A DNA stretch of 41,965 nucleotides from Actinomycetota bacterium (lineage in GTDB: Bacteria; Actinomycetota; Actinomycetes; Mycobacteriales; Micromonosporaceae): the NCBI GenBank assembly GCA_005885555.1, contig VAWN01000097.1:1-41965 (forward strand), in the 5' to 3' direction. Both the position numbers and the translations under genes were made by a program. The notes below the pieces were generated by a model. The model was given only the letters and a program-made list of their open reading frames with translations, was not told where the DNA came from and searched no databases. Position 1 is the first letter of the stretch, and every line of letters starts with the position of its first letter. Positions 15,913 through 23,487 of the stretch are shown here, one piece after another.

Positions 15913-16389
15913 ATGACCGAAGCGGTACGGTTGCAGCCCGGCGACGCGGCTCCCGACTTCTCCCTTCCCACCGACACCGGCGCGCAGCTGTCCCTCAAGG
16001 ACCTGCGCGGCCGCAGGGTGGTCCTCTATGCGTACCCGGCCGCGATGACCCCCGGCTGCACCACCCAGGCGTGCGACTTCCGTGACAACATCGCGTCGCT
16101 GCGCGGCGCCGGGTACGAGGTCGTCGGCATCTCGCCGGACTCCCCCGCACAGCTGGCCAAGTTCCGCGAGCGCGACTCGCTGACCTTCCCGCTGGTCGCC
16201 GACGAGGACAAGGCGGTACTGACGGCATACGGCGCCTACGGCGAGAAGCAGCTGTACGGCAAGACCGTCGTCGGGGTGATCCGCTCCACGTTCGTCATCG
16301 ACGGGCAGGGCCGCATCGAGAAGGCGATGTACAACGTCAAGGCGACCGGCCACGTCGCGAAGCTGCGCAAGGATCTCGGGGTGGACTGA
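15913..16389 (+). CDS. bcp: Thioredoxin-dependent thiol peroxidase (peroxiredoxin Q / BCP)
   Basis: Reduces hydrogen peroxide and organic hydroperoxides in the cytoplasm. 158 residues, the normal length. The catalytic site is PGCTTQACDFRD with peroxidatic C49 and resolving C54 (five residues apart, the classic BCP subclass), preceded by VVLYAYPAAMT. The family usually has P-x-x-x-T-x-x-C, and MTPGC keeps it. R-S-T-F-V-I-D occurs toward the C terminus. Its TGA overlaps the ATG of the next gene (TGATG), so both are co-translated. Confidence 0.95.
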   Translation: MTEAVRLQPGDAAPDFSLPTDTGAQLSLKDLRGRRVVLYAYPAAMTPGCTTQACDFRDNIASLRGAGYEVVGISPDSPAQLAKFRERDSLTFPLVADEDKAVLTAYGAYGEKQLYGKTVVGVIRSTFVIDGQGRIEKAMYNVKATGHVAKLRKDLGVD

Positions 16390-17450
16390 TGCCGGTCGAG
16401 CCCATCTACAACAACCAGGAGCCGTTTCCGGTGGAGACGCCGGAAGACGTGGCGCGGCTGGTCGACCTGCTGGTACCGGCCGCCGACGACGACCCGCTCA
16501 GCCGCCTGCTCGGCGACCATTTCTCCCTGCTCGCCGCGACCCACCCGGAATGGTTCACGCCGTACCGGGAGCTCGTGCTGACCGAGCGCCTGGAATCCTT
16601 CAACGGCAACTTCGGCGACTTCCGCATCCTGTTCGGCGGCGCGTCCGACGGGTGCGTGGAGCACCTGCTCGGGCAGCTGCGCGACGGCTGGAAGACCTGG
16701 CCGGGCTGGGGGCTGGCGTCGATCGGCACCGAGGCCGCGATGTCGGCGCTGGCCGACTGGGTACGGGCCGGCGGCGAGCGGGGCGATCTGGAGGACCTCG
16801 GGGTGTGGGTACCGCCGACCGGGCCGGCGCAGTACCGGTTCCCGCTGGAGCGCAAGGCGGTGTTCCTCCGCAAGTTCGACGATCCGGCGGAGCTTTCGAC
16901 CGTGGACAACCCGGTCGGGCTGCCGCTCGCTGAGGTGCTGCGCGACCCGGAGAAGAGCCCGGTCACCTGGCACTACGTGTCGCTGCGCGTCGACCAGTTG
17001 CCGGGGATGGCGACGTGGCCGGTGCCGCGGGTACACCTGGTGGGGCCGCGGGCCAACTGGGGCTGGGAGCTGACCGCGGCGTTCGACGAGGACGGCCGGT
17101 ACCGCGACGAGGTGGCGCGGCTGGACTCCGCGCCCGACGCCGAGGAGGAGGGGTACCTCATCGGCGACGAGCAGTACGGCGGCAACCACGGCGCGGTGAC
17201 GCTGCGGCCGTACGACGGGGATCTGGTGTATTGCAACGGCCACATCCAGCTGACCCCGGACGTCGTGGGCACCGCCGGCGGCCCGCCGCTGGGCGTCGGC
17301 CGCACCCCGCACTGCCCGGCCTGTGAGCGGCTGATGTTCCACGTCGCCTCGGTGGAGCACCACGTGCGCGACTACGGCGACGGCTGGCGGGGCCTGTTCG
17401 TGTGCGAAGACTGCCGGCTGGTCACCTGCAACGCTAACGGCTGGAACTGA
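16389..17450 (+). CDS. Uncharacterised protein with C-terminal four-Cys zinc ribbon
   Basis: 353 residues, soluble and acidic, with no membrane segments or signal peptide. I do not recognise a family. Visible features are an N-terminal helical part (residues 20-150, with FNGNFGDFRILFGGASDGC), a middle part rich in Trp and Pro, and a C-terminal pair CPAC ... CEDC (about residues 305 and 339) likely to bind Zn. The ATG overlaps the bcp stop by 1 nt, so it is translated with a peroxiredoxin. Its 3' end overlaps the convergent aroA by 17 nt. An alternative reading, a GIY-YIG- or DUF1963-like domain, finds no motif support. Confidence 0.7.
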   Translation: MPVEPIYNNQEPFPVETPEDVARLVDLLVPAADDDPLSRLLGDHFSLLAATHPEWFTPYRELVLTERLESFNGNFGDFRILFGGASDGCVEHLLGQLRDGWKTWPGWGLASIGTEAAMSALADWVRAGGERGDLEDLGVWVPPTGPAQYRFPLERKAVFLRKFDDPAELSTVDNPVGLPLAEVLRDPEKSPVTWHYVSLRVDQLPGMATWPVPRVHLVGPRANWGWELTAAFDEDGRYRDEVARLDSAPDAEEEGYLIGDEQYGGNHGAVTLRPYDGDLVYCNGHIQLTPDVVGTAGGPPLGVGRTPHCPACERLMFHVASVEHHVRDYGDGWRGLFVCEDCRLVTCNANGWN

Positions 17451-18666
17451 CCCAGCGCGCGAGCGTCTCGTGGAACCGTGGGAACGTCTTGCGCACGCAG
17501 CCGGGGTCGTCCAGCGTGATGCCGGGTACCCGTAACGCGGTGACGCTGAACGCCATCGCGAGCCGGTGGTCGCCGCGGGTGTCGATGACGGCCGGTGCCG
17601 GGGTACCCGGCCAGATCTGGATCCAGTCGCGGCCGGTCTCCACCCGCACGCCCAGCCGCGCCAGGTTCGCCGCCGAGGCGTCCAGCCGGTCGCACTCCTT
17701 GACCCGGGTGTTGTAGACGTCCTCGATGCGCACCGGACCGTCGGCGAACGGCGCGATCGCGACGAGCGTGGGCATCGTGTCGGAGATGTCGCGCATGTTG
17801 GCGGTGACCCCGGTGAGCCGGTCCGGCCCGGTGACGGTCACCGTGTCGTCGCCCATCCGGACATCGGCGCCCATCCGCGCGAGGATCTCGGCGAAGCGCA
17901 CGTCGCCCTGCAGCGAATGCCGGCCCAGCCGGGGTACCGTGGCGGTCCGGCCGGTCACCGCGGCGGCGGCGAGGAAGTAGCTCGCGGTCGAGGCGTCGGG
18001 CTCGATGAGGTACTCGGCGGCGCGGTACGGCCGCGGGGGCACCCGGAACACCGGGCCCTCGTGGGCGACGGCGACACCGAAGCGGCGCATCATCGCCAGC
18101 GTCATCTCGACGTAGGGCACCGAGACCAGGTCGGTGACCGTGATCGTCAGGCCCTCGGTCATCAGCGGCGCGGCCAGCAGCAGGGCGGTGAGGAACTGCG
18201 AGGACAGTCCCGCGTCCAGGCGCAGCTCGCCACCCTTGACACCGTCGGCGGTCACGGTCAGCGGGAGGTACCCCTCGGCCTGCTCGTGCCGGACGTCCAC
18301 GCCGAGCGAGCGCAGCGCCGCGGTCAGCGGCCCGACCGGCCGGCGGCGCATCTGCGCCGAGGCGTCGAACCGGAAGGTACCGTGCCCGAGCGCGGCCAGC
18401 GCCGGCAGGAACCGTGCCGGGGTCGCGCCGTCGCGGCAGTACACGTCGGCGTCGGCGGCCGGTGGCCCGGCCGGCTCGCCGTGCTCGGTCCACGCCTCGG
18501 GGGTCCGCCCGACCCGGTACCCCAGCGCGGCGAGCCCGAGCGCGAACGCCTCGGTGTCGTCGGACTGCAGCGGCGCGTGCAGGACCGAGGCGCCGTCCCC
18601 GCAGGCGGCCAGGAACAGCGCCCGGTTAGTGATCGACTTGGAACCCGGTACCTCGACGACGGCCAC
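17434..18666 (-). CDS. aroA: 3-Phosphoshikimate 1-carboxyvinyltransferase (EPSP synthase)
   Basis: Sixth step of the shikimate pathway: shikimate-3-phosphate plus PEP gives EPSP. The 410 residues align end to end with the family: PGSKSITNRAL (7-17), the PEP-loop region CRDGATPARF (77-86), RRRPVGPL, LSSQFLTALLLAAP, EPDASTASYFLAAAA, RVKECDRLDAS, GDHRLAMAFS and KTFPRF. In the PEP loop, Ala81 replaces the Gly that corresponds to Gly96 of the E. coli enzyme (NAGTA there, DGATP here). The start is GTG 18666 with GGAGG 6 nt upstream. The N terminus is short, with almost nothing before the VPGSKS motif. It is divergent from the ATP-grasp gene. Confidence 0.95.
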   Translation of the reverse strand: MAVVEVPGSKSITNRALFLAACGDGASVLHAPLQSDDTEAFALGLAALGYRVGRTPEAWTEHGEPAGPPAADADVYCRDGATPARFLPALAALGHGTFRFDASAQMRRRPVGPLTAALRSLGVDVRHEQAEGYLPLTVTADGVKGGELRLDAGLSSQFLTALLLAAPLMTEGLTITVTDLVSVPYVEMTLAMMRRFGVAVAHEGPVFRVPPRPYRAAEYLIEPDASTASYFLAAAAVTGRTATVPRLGRHSLQGDVRFAEILARMGADVRMGDDTVTVTGPDRLTGVTANMRDISDTMPTLVAIAPFADGPVRIEDVYNTRVKECDRLDASAANLARLGVRVETGRDWIQIWPGTPAPAVIDTRGDHRLAMAFSVTALRVPGITLDDPGCVRKTFPRFHETLARWVSSSR

Positions 18667-18732
18667 GTGCGTCCTCCGATTCTCCCACCACCCGCACCCG
18701 GTCAGCGTAATGCGCCGGAAACCGGTTCGGCG

Positions 18733-18738
18733 TAGGGT
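18733..18738 (+). promoter_or_regulatory. -10 box of the ATP-grasp operon
   Basis: TAGGGT ends 6 nt before ATG 18745, and no Shine-Dalgarno is present. A leaderless transcript is expected for the ATP-grasp / alpha-E / transglutaminase operon, divergent from aroA. Confidence 0.45.
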
Positions 18739-18744
18739 CCCGCC

Positions 18745-20286
18745 ATGGCGGACATCTTCGACTCCTACACCATGGCCCGGGCCTGGGACGAGATGTTCGC
18801 CGCACCCGGCCAGCCGCGGCCGCCCTACCTGTCCCTGTTCGCCACCCTACAGCCGTTGTCCGGCAACGATCTGCGCTTCCGGGCCGACCAGCTGGCCCGG
18901 GTGTTCACCGACCGCGGCGTGACGTTCGCCTACGCCGGGGAGGAGCGGCCGTTCCCGCTCGACCTGATCCCGCGGATCATCGACGCCGCCGAGTGGGACA
19001 CGGTCACCCGGGCGGTCCGGCAGCGGGTCACCGCGCTGGAGCTGTTCCTCGCCGACGTGTACGGGCGGGGCGCGGTTCTCGACGACGGCGTGGTACCCCG
19101 CCGGCTGGTGACCACCAGCGCGCACTTCCACCGCTCGGCGTTCGGCATCAACCCGGCCAACGGGGTACGGGTGCACATCTCCGGCGTGGATCTCGTGCGC
19201 GACGAGGCCGGGGCGTTCCGGGTGCTGGAGGACAACCTGCGGATCCCGTCCGGGGTCAGCTACGTCATCGAGAACCGCCGGGTGATGACGCAGACCCTGC
19301 CGACCCTGTTCGCCGACGCGCGGGTCAGCCCGGTCGACGACTACCCGGCCCGGCTGCTGGCCGCGCTGCGGGCCGCCGCGCCGGAAGGCGTCGCCGACCC
19401 GTGCGTGGTGGTGCTCACCCCGGGCGTGTACAACGCCGCCTATTTCGAGCACGCGCTGCTGGCCCGGCTGATGGGCGTGGAACTGGTGGAGGGACGCGAC
19501 CTGGTCTGCGCGGGCAACCGGGTGCGGATGCGCACGACGCACGGCGAGCAACCGGTACATGTGGTGTACCGGCGGGTCGACGACGACTTCCTCGACCCGC
19601 TGCACTTCCGGCCGGACTCGGTGATCGGCTGCCCCGGCATCGTCAACGCCGCCCGCGCCGGCAACGTGGCGCTGGCCAACGCGGTCGGCAACGGCGTGGC
19701 CGACGACAAGCTGCTGTACACCTACGTGCCCGAGCTGATCCGGTACTACCTGCACGAACCGCCGGTCATCCCGAACGTGGAAACGTACCGGCTCGACGAC
19801 GACGAGGTGCGGCACGACGTGCTGGACCGGTTGGACACGCTGGTGCTCAAGCCGGTCGACGGCGCGGGCGGCAAGGGTATCGTGATCGGGCCGCAGGCCG
19901 ACGAGTCCACATTGGACAGTCTGCGCGCGGCCGTGGTCGCCGACCCGCGCGGCTGGATCGCGCAGCGGCCGGTGGCGCTGTCCACCTCCCCCACGCTCAT
20001 CGACGACCGGGTCGCGCCGCGGCACATCGACCTGCGGCCGTTCGCCATCAACGACGGCGACGAGATCTGGCTGCTGCCCGGCGGGCTCACCCGGGTGGCG
20101 CTGCCCGAGGGCGCGCTGGTCGTCAACTCCAGCCAGGGTGGGGGTTCCAAGGACACGTGGGTACTGGCGGCCGAGCCGGCCGCATCCCCGACGCCGTTGC
20201 GTGGCGCCACCGGGCCGGTCGAGGTGATCCCGCACGACGTCGCGCCGGCCGACACCGGTACCGGTGCACTGGAAGGGCAGCAGTAA
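18745..20286 (+). CDS. Circularly permuted ATP-grasp type 2 protein
   Basis: 513 residues of the DUF404/DUF407 family, with RVLEDNLRIPSGVSYVIENR, LTPGVYNAAYFEHALLARLMG, YRRVDDDFLDPL, VLKPVDGAGGKGIVIGP (nucleotide-binding Lys-rich loop), HIDLRPF and VNSSQGGGSKDTWVL. The family is predicted to ligate amino acids or peptides in an ATP-dependent step. It always travels with an alpha-E protein and a transglutaminase-like protein, as here, in a proposed peptide synthesis and processing system of unknown product. TAA is directly followed by the ATG of the alpha-E gene. Confidence 0.92.
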   Translation: MADIFDSYTMARAWDEMFAAPGQPRPPYLSLFATLQPLSGNDLRFRADQLARVFTDRGVTFAYAGEERPFPLDLIPRIIDAAEWDTVTRAVRQRVTALELFLADVYGRGAVLDDGVVPRRLVTTSAHFHRSAFGINPANGVRVHISGVDLVRDEAGAFRVLEDNLRIPSGVSYVIENRRVMTQTLPTLFADARVSPVDDYPARLLAALRAAAPEGVADPCVVVLTPGVYNAAYFEHALLARLMGVELVEGRDLVCAGNRVRMRTTHGEQPVHVVYRRVDDDFLDPLHFRPDSVIGCPGIVNAARAGNVALANAVGNGVADDKLLYTYVPELIRYYLHEPPVIPNVETYRLDDDEVRHDVLDRLDTLVLKPVDGAGGKGIVIGPQADESTLDSLRAAVVADPRGWIAQRPVALSTSPTLIDDRVAPRHIDLRPFAINDGDEIWLLPGGLTRVALPEGALVVNSSQGGGSKDTWVLAAEPAASPTPLRGATGPVEVIPHDVAPADTGTGALEGQQ

Positions 20287-21228
20287 ATGCTGAGCCGGAT
20301 CGCGGAGTCGCTGTTCTGGATCGGCCGCTACGTGGAGCGGGCCGACGACACCGCGCGGATCCTCGACGCGTTCCTCGCCCGGCTGCTGGAGGACCCGTGG
20401 TCGGACGAGGACGCCGCCTGCCGTTCGCTGCTGGCGATCCTCGGCGTCGTCGCGACCGAGGAGCGGCGGCTGACCGCCGGGGACGCCTTGGACCGGCTGG
20501 CTTTCGACGCCACCGACCCCAGCTCGATCACCGGTGCGGTGGCCGCCGCGCGGGAGAACGCCCGCGGCGCAAGGGAAACCATCTCCAGCGAGATGTGGGA
20601 ATGTCTCAACGTCACGTGGCACGCGCTGTCCAGCCGGCGGCGCGCGGCCGAACGGCTCGGGCCGGCGCTGTTCCTGAACTTCGTCCGGGAACGCGCCGCG
20701 GTGCTGGCCGGGCTCGCCGAGTCGACGATGAGCCGCGACGAAGGGTGGCGCTTCCTGGTCCTCGGGCGCTCGCTGGAGCGGGCGGACATGACCGCGCGGC
20801 TGCTGTCGGTACAGCTGCTGACCTCCGGCGGGCCCGGCGACTGGCGCACCGTGCTGCGGGCCTGCGGCGCCGACGAGTCGTTCCTGCGCACCCACGGCGG
20901 CACGCTGAACCCGACCCGCATCGTCGAGTTCCTCACCCTGGACCGGCTCTTCCCGCGCTCGGCGCTGCACGCGCTGACCACCGCCGAGCAGTGCCTGCGG
21001 GAACTGGCGCCGGGCACCGAGCGGGCCGGGGTGCGCGACGCGGCGCGGCGCCCGATCGGGCAGGCGCGCACCCGGTTGGAGTACGCCGACCAGACGCACC
21101 TGCTCGACGAGTTGCCGGTGCACCTGCGCGCCCTGCAGCAGGCCTGCGCGGCGTGCAGCGCGGCGGTGTCCGCCCGGTACTTCAAGCACGCCGCCCCGGT
21201 GGCGTGGGCGCGCGAGGGCGGCGGTTGA
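20287..21228 (+). CDS. Alpha-E domain protein (DUF403)
   Basis: 313 residues, all-helical. The signature MLSRIAESLFWIGRYVERADDTARILD at the N terminus is diagnostic, and further conserved segments are ETISSEMWECLN, LGRSLERADMTARLL and DRLFPRSALHAL. The conserved E/R pairs in the two ER-A repeats (YVERAD and LERADM) are present. Partner of the preceding ATP-grasp protein; its biochemical role has not been shown to my knowledge. There is no gap to the upstream gene and 1 nt to the transglutaminase. Confidence 0.92.
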   Translation: MLSRIAESLFWIGRYVERADDTARILDAFLARLLEDPWSDEDAACRSLLAILGVVATEERRLTAGDALDRLAFDATDPSSITGAVAAARENARGARETISSEMWECLNVTWHALSSRRRAAERLGPALFLNFVRERAAVLAGLAESTMSRDEGWRFLVLGRSLERADMTARLLSVQLLTSGGPGDWRTVLRACGADESFLRTHGGTLNPTRIVEFLTLDRLFPRSALHALTTAEQCLRELAPGTERAGVRDAARRPIGQARTRLEYADQTHLLDELPVHLRALQQACAACSAAVSARYFKHAAPVAWAREGGG

Positions 21229-21229
21229 G

Positions 21230-22069
21230 ATGGCCTGGCGGCTGCGGATCAACCACGTCACCGGGTTCACCTACCCGGGCACGGCGTACGCGTCATACAA
21301 CGAGGCGCGCATGACGACGATGACCACACCGTGGCAGATCACGCTGTACAGCCAGGTGGAGGTGGCGCCGGCCGCGTCGACCTGGCGGTACCTCGACTAC
21401 TGGGGCAGCCAGGTGACCGTCTTCGACCTGCAGCGCGCGCACCAGCAGTTGAAGGTCACCGCGAGCAGCCTGGTGGAGACCGAGCAGCCGCCCGCCCCGC
21501 CGCGCGTGGGCTGGGACGTGCTGCGCTCATCGTCCACAGTGGACAGACATGCCGAGCTGCTGGTCCAGACTCCGCGTACGACAGTCGATCCGGCGCTGTG
21601 CGCGCAGGCCGTGCAGCTCGCCGAGGGGCTTGCCCCGTGCGACGCGGCCCGCGCGATCAGTGACTGGGTGCGCGACAACGTCGCCTACGTACCCGGCTCG
21701 ACCGGCGTGCAGACCAGCGCGCAGGAGGCGTGGGAGCTGCGCAAGGGAGTGTGCCAGGACATCGCGCACCTCACCACGGGACTGCTGCGCGCGGTCGGCA
21801 TCCCGACCCGCTACGTCTCCGGGTACCTGCATCCCAAGCGCGACGCCGAGATCGGCGAGACCGTCGCCGGGCAGAGCCACGCGTGGGTGGAGTGGTGGTG
21901 CGGCGGCTGGGAAGGGTACGACCCGACCAACGGGGTACCCACCGGCGAGCGGCACGTCGTCGTCGCGCGCGGCCGGGAGTACCACGACGTGACCCCCCTC
22001 AAGGGCGTGTACCACGGTGCGCCGAGCTCCACCCTCGGCGTGACGGTCGAGGTGACCCGGCTGGGTTAG
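21230..22069 (+). CDS. Transglutaminase-like cysteine protease of the ATP-grasp/alpha-E system
   Basis: 279 residues. The N-terminal beta domain (about 1-110, WRLRINHVTGFTYPG) is followed by a transglutaminase core with the catalytic triad Cys in RKGVCQDIAHLTTGLLRAVG, His in GQSHAWVEWW and Asp in YDPTNG. The pattern YVSGYLHP between Cys and His is typical of bacterial transglutaminase N-terminal-region proteins linked to DUF403/404. Predicted to hydrolyse or transfer peptide or isopeptide bonds made by the ATP-grasp partner. It ends 15 nt before tRNA-Leu. Confidence 0.92.
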   Translation: MAWRLRINHVTGFTYPGTAYASYNEARMTTMTTPWQITLYSQVEVAPAASTWRYLDYWGSQVTVFDLQRAHQQLKVTASSLVETEQPPAPPRVGWDVLRSSSTVDRHAELLVQTPRTTVDPALCAQAVQLAEGLAPCDAARAISDWVRDNVAYVPGSTGVQTSAQEAWELRKGVCQDIAHLTTGLLRAVGIPTRYVSGYLHPKRDAEIGETVAGQSHAWVEWWCGGWEGYDPTNGVPTGERHVVVARGREYHDVTPLKGVYHGAPSSTLGVTVEVTRLG

Positions 22070-22084
22070 ACTCGGCGGCGGCCC

Positions 22085-22168
22085 GCGGGAGTGGCGTAAC
22101 TGGCAGCCGCGCCAGGTTTAGGTCCTGGTGTCCGAGAGGACGTAGGGGTTCGAGTCCCCTCTCCCGCA
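22085..22168 (+). tRNA. tRNA-Leu (anticodon UAG)
   Basis: Acceptor stem GCGGGAG (22085-22091) pairs with CTCCCGC (22161-22167), with discriminator A at 22168. The anticodon arm CCAGG-TTTAGGT-CCTGG gives anticodon TAG (decodes CUA and possibly other CUN). The long class II variable arm is GTCC-GAGA-GGAC, and the T arm is AGGGG-TTCGAGT-CCCCT. The encoded tail reads ACC then G, so CCA is completed post-transcriptionally. Confidence 0.95.
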
Positions 22169-22230
22169 CCGCGCCGGGTTAGCGGCGCCCACCCGCGGCG
22201 CCGACCTGCCGCGCCGACCCGCCGCAAGCC

Positions 22231-22284
22231 CGAGATCTTGGACGCGACCACCCCCTACAAGGGGTACCCGCGTCCAAGATCTCG
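22231..22284. repeat. Long perfect palindrome with nested hairpin
   Basis: CGAGATCTTGGACGCG (22231-22246) is inverted perfectly at 22269-22284. The 22-nt loop carries its own stem CCCCT-ACA-AGGGG (22252-22264). It lies in the 185-bp spacer between the tRNA and the GNAT gene. It could be a strong terminator for the tRNA transcript, or a copy of a dispersed palindromic element; the AGATCTTGGA core is AT-richer than the surroundings. Nothing else in this spacer looks functional apart from the -10 at 22342-22347. Confidence 0.75.
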
Positions 22285-22341
22285 CGACCCGGCGCGGCCG
22301 ACCCGGCGCGGCTACGACAGGCTGCGCGGCGACGCTGCGGG

Positions 22342-22347
22342 TACGAT
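22342..22347 (+). promoter_or_regulatory. -10 box of the GNAT gene
   Basis: TACGAT ends 6 nt before ATG 22354, with no Shine-Dalgarno in the intervening GC run. A leaderless mRNA is predicted. Confidence 0.45.
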
Positions 22348-22353
22348 CGCGCG

Positions 22354-22830
22354 ATGAGCGCCATCACGCTGCGTCCGATGACCGCGGAGGAGTTGGCCGC
22401 GCGGCTCCCGGCGTTGATTGACGACTATGCCCGCGACATCCACCGGGCCGGGCGGGTCACCGTGGAGGCGGCGCGCGCGACGGCCGAGCGGCAGATCGCG
22501 GAGGGAATGCCGGATGGCGTGGACACGGCAGACACGTTGCTGCTCGTCGCCGAGGACGGCGGCCGCCCGGTCGGCTGGATCTGGCTCAGCCTGCCCAGCG
22601 CCGCCAACGGCCGCGACGGTGCGTGGATCTACGAGGTGCTGATCGATGCGGGCGAGCGCGGCAAGGGGTACGGCCGGGCCATCATGCGGGGCGCCGAGGA
22701 GGAACTGGTCCGGCGCGGCGTGACCCGAATGGCACTCAACGTCTTCGCCGGCAACACGGCCGCGATCCAGCTCTACGAGAGCCTCGGGTACCGGATCACC
22801 TCCCAGCAGATGGCCAAGCGGATCCGCTGA
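22354..22830 (+). CDS. GNAT-family N-acetyltransferase
   Basis: 158 residues. The GNAT core is clear: VGWIWLSLP (strand 4), WIYEVLIDAGERGKGYGRAIMRGAEEEL (motif A with the acetyl-CoA pyrophosphate loop RGKGYG) and LNVFAGNTAAIQLYESLGY (motif B, with Asn and Tyr typical of RimI-like enzymes). Acetyl-CoA-dependent acylation of an unknown amine is expected. Its last 35 nt overlap a decayed gene on the other strand. Confidence 0.9.
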   Translation: MSAITLRPMTAEELAARLPALIDDYARDIHRAGRVTVEAARATAERQIAEGMPDGVDTADTLLLVAEDGGRPVGWIWLSLPSAANGRDGAWIYEVLIDAGERGKGYGRAIMRGAEEELVRRGVTRMALNVFAGNTAAIQLYESLGYRITSQQMAKRIR

Positions 22831-23389
22831 CCCGTCCGCCCCGCCACGCGGCCGCGTGCCGGCGGGCGAACCCGGCGAACGTGGTGGGCCGGACGCCGAA
22901 CACCTCGTGGGTGCCGAGGTACACCCGCGACCCGGGGTGCCGGCGCCGCTCGGCGAACAGTTCGCTCAACGCGTCGGCACGCTGCGCCGGCATCCCGGCA
23001 CCGGTCCACGCCTGCCACGCCTGCTCCCGGGGCACGTCCACGTACCGGATCGGCCGGCCGCCGCGTCGGACAGGTGTCCGGCGGTCGCCGAGATCGACCG
23101 GCGACAGCGCGGCGTCGCCCAGCGGCAGGAAGAACTCGCCTTCGGCGGGGATGGTGGGTTCGCGCAGGTACACCTGCATGAACTGGCTGGGCCGCAGGTG
23201 CGTCCAGACCGGGCCGGACCGTTCGAGGTAGCGCTGGATCTGCTCGTGCATCCGGGTGAAGCGGAAGTTGGCCGGGTCGAACCCGATGCCCGACTCGGCA
23301 TCGATGAACGTGCACTGCGGAAACAGCGCCGGGTCGTGGAACGCCACCACCCGGGTTATCTCCTTGGTTTCTGTGGTGAGCACCTGCAC
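22796..23389 (-). pseudogene. Remnant of an ECF41-type sigma factor fused to a NmrA-like oxidoreductase
   Basis: The frame reads first like the tail of a SnoaL-like extension of ECF41 sigma factors (VQVLTTETKEITRVVAFHDPALFP). It then jumps into the middle of an NmrA/SDR-type protein (ANFRFTRMHEQIQRYLERSG, WTHLRPSQFMQVYLRE, FFLPLGDAALSPVDLGD) and after a second gap into its C-terminal part (GRPIRYVDVPREQ, RRHPGSRVYLGTHEVFGVRPTTFAGFARRH). The Rossmann NAD(P)-binding start is missing, and so are about 45 residues after SPVDLGD. ECF41 genes are commonly next to such oxidoreductase/epimerase genes, so two deletions in an ancestral pair explain it. It may still be translated from GTG 23389 but should be inactive. 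Confidence 0.65.
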
Positions 23390-23425
23390 GGAGTGCGGGT
23401 GGCCGAGGATGGCGTGCCGACGCGC

Positions 23426-23455
23426 TTGACAACGTTATCAGCATCGGGCTAGATC
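23426..23455 (+). promoter_or_regulatory. GH92 promoter with LacI-type operator
   Basis: TTGACA (23426-23431) and TAGATC (23450-23455, 18-bp spacer; CTAGAT with 17) form one of the few near-consensus promoters in the window. TGACAACGTTATCA (23427-23440) covers the -35. It is a 14-bp palindrome with a single mismatch pair and the central ACGT typical of LacI-family sugar repressors. No lacI gene is in the window. Confidence 0.6.
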
Positions 23456-23487
23456 GATGGGTATTCGTCTGTCCTGGGAGGCGCTCC

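Noticed and set aside
15901-16353. 466-residue version of the DMT transporter extending into bcp
   Set aside because: The upstream 160 residues are antisense to bcp and have no membrane segments.
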